DNA of 30,644 nucleotides from Phoronis australis (Eukaryota; Phoronida; Phoronidae): assembly GCA_002633005.1 (NCBI GenBank), contig NMRA01001072.1, positions 29,434 through 60,077 on the forward strand, written 5' to 3'. The position numbers were made by a program, and so were the translations under genes. Each line of letters starts with the position of its first letter. Position 1 is the stretch's first letter. Of this stretch, positions 30,378 through 30,644 are shown piece after piece. Below the pieces are notes generated by a model, which made no database searches, was not told the origin of the DNA, and saw only the letters and a program-made list of their open reading frames with translations.

Positions 30378-30426
30378 CTTGTGGTCGAACTATTGCACCC
30401 AATCTATTATGACGAATCCACAATAA

Positions 30427-30644
30427 AATCGGCGGATAGGTTTCCGAGCACCAACAATAATTGAATTGCGTACCTCATTCTCTAAAATCCACAATTGATA
30501 ATATACGATATGGTTGGCTTTAATCCAGGGCTTACGAGGAACTTGTCAACAGGGAATGTAGTGTTATGTGACTCTGTGTTCAGTGTTATTTCCTTGCAGA
30601 TTTTATCCGACTGTCAACGGACTCACTGTCGTAGTAAACGGCGT
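30427..30644. other. Right edge; no gene seen
   Basis: Short AT-rich tail after the dermatopontin-like frame. It contains no recognisable exon; the final bases are cut by the window. Confidence 0.4.

Noticed and set aside
1-30644. CRISPR arrays, bacterial operons, rRNA genes
   Set aside because: Looked for and absent; the splice sites and exon structure show nuclear animal DNA.

Overview
This is eukaryotic, animal genomic DNA. It is AT-rich, with long introns, standard GT-AG splice signals, short 99-bp coding exons and many degenerate repeats. There are no bacterial-style operons, and none of the longer open frames reads as an intact single-exon gene. The palindrome TACATGTA occurs about 15 times, where base composition predicts about one. 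From general knowledge of such genomes I would guess a marine invertebrate (amphioxus, hemichordate, echinoderm or mollusc type), but the species cannot be fixed from the sequence.

The backbone is one ankyrin-repeat gene on the + strand that spans most of the window. I find five readable exons, at 3265-3360, 11819-11917, 18137-18235, 18879-18977 and 27668-27766. Each encodes one ankyrin repeat of 32 or 33 codons and each is phase 0 at both ends, so any exon can be gained, lost or skipped without changing frame. At least two further ankyrin exons are decayed (19495-19564 and 22607-22694), and a possible third fragment lies near 20833. Exon 18137-18235 has CTAAGT where a GTAAGT donor is expected. 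Neither end of the gene is identified: no start codon exon was found upstream, and no final exon downstream.

The introns are full of mobile and repetitive DNA. Intron 1 holds an approximately 5.3-kb inverted-repeat element (3727-8998). Around 13480-13760 lies a GC-rich MITE-like block. At 16012-16729 there is a dispersed repeat that carries part of a minus-strand coding exon; a second copy lies at 29151-29861. At 17970-19020 an exon-plus-intron segment is triplicated, and the middle copy has lost its exon. At 23144-23394 there is a broken THAP zinc-finger domain. At 24087-25593 a 15-bp motif, GTAGTGTACGTACCC, recurs nine times, six of them about 155 bp apart inside a 310-bp higher-order repeat. 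At 28191-28515 there is a diverged tandem repeat of about 120 bp.

The last part follows a single N at 29862, an assembly gap exactly at a G-run in the duplicated repeat, so linkage of 29863-30644 to the rest is uncertain. That end carries a 141-codon minus-strand frame (29952-30377) with a dermatopontin-like pattern.
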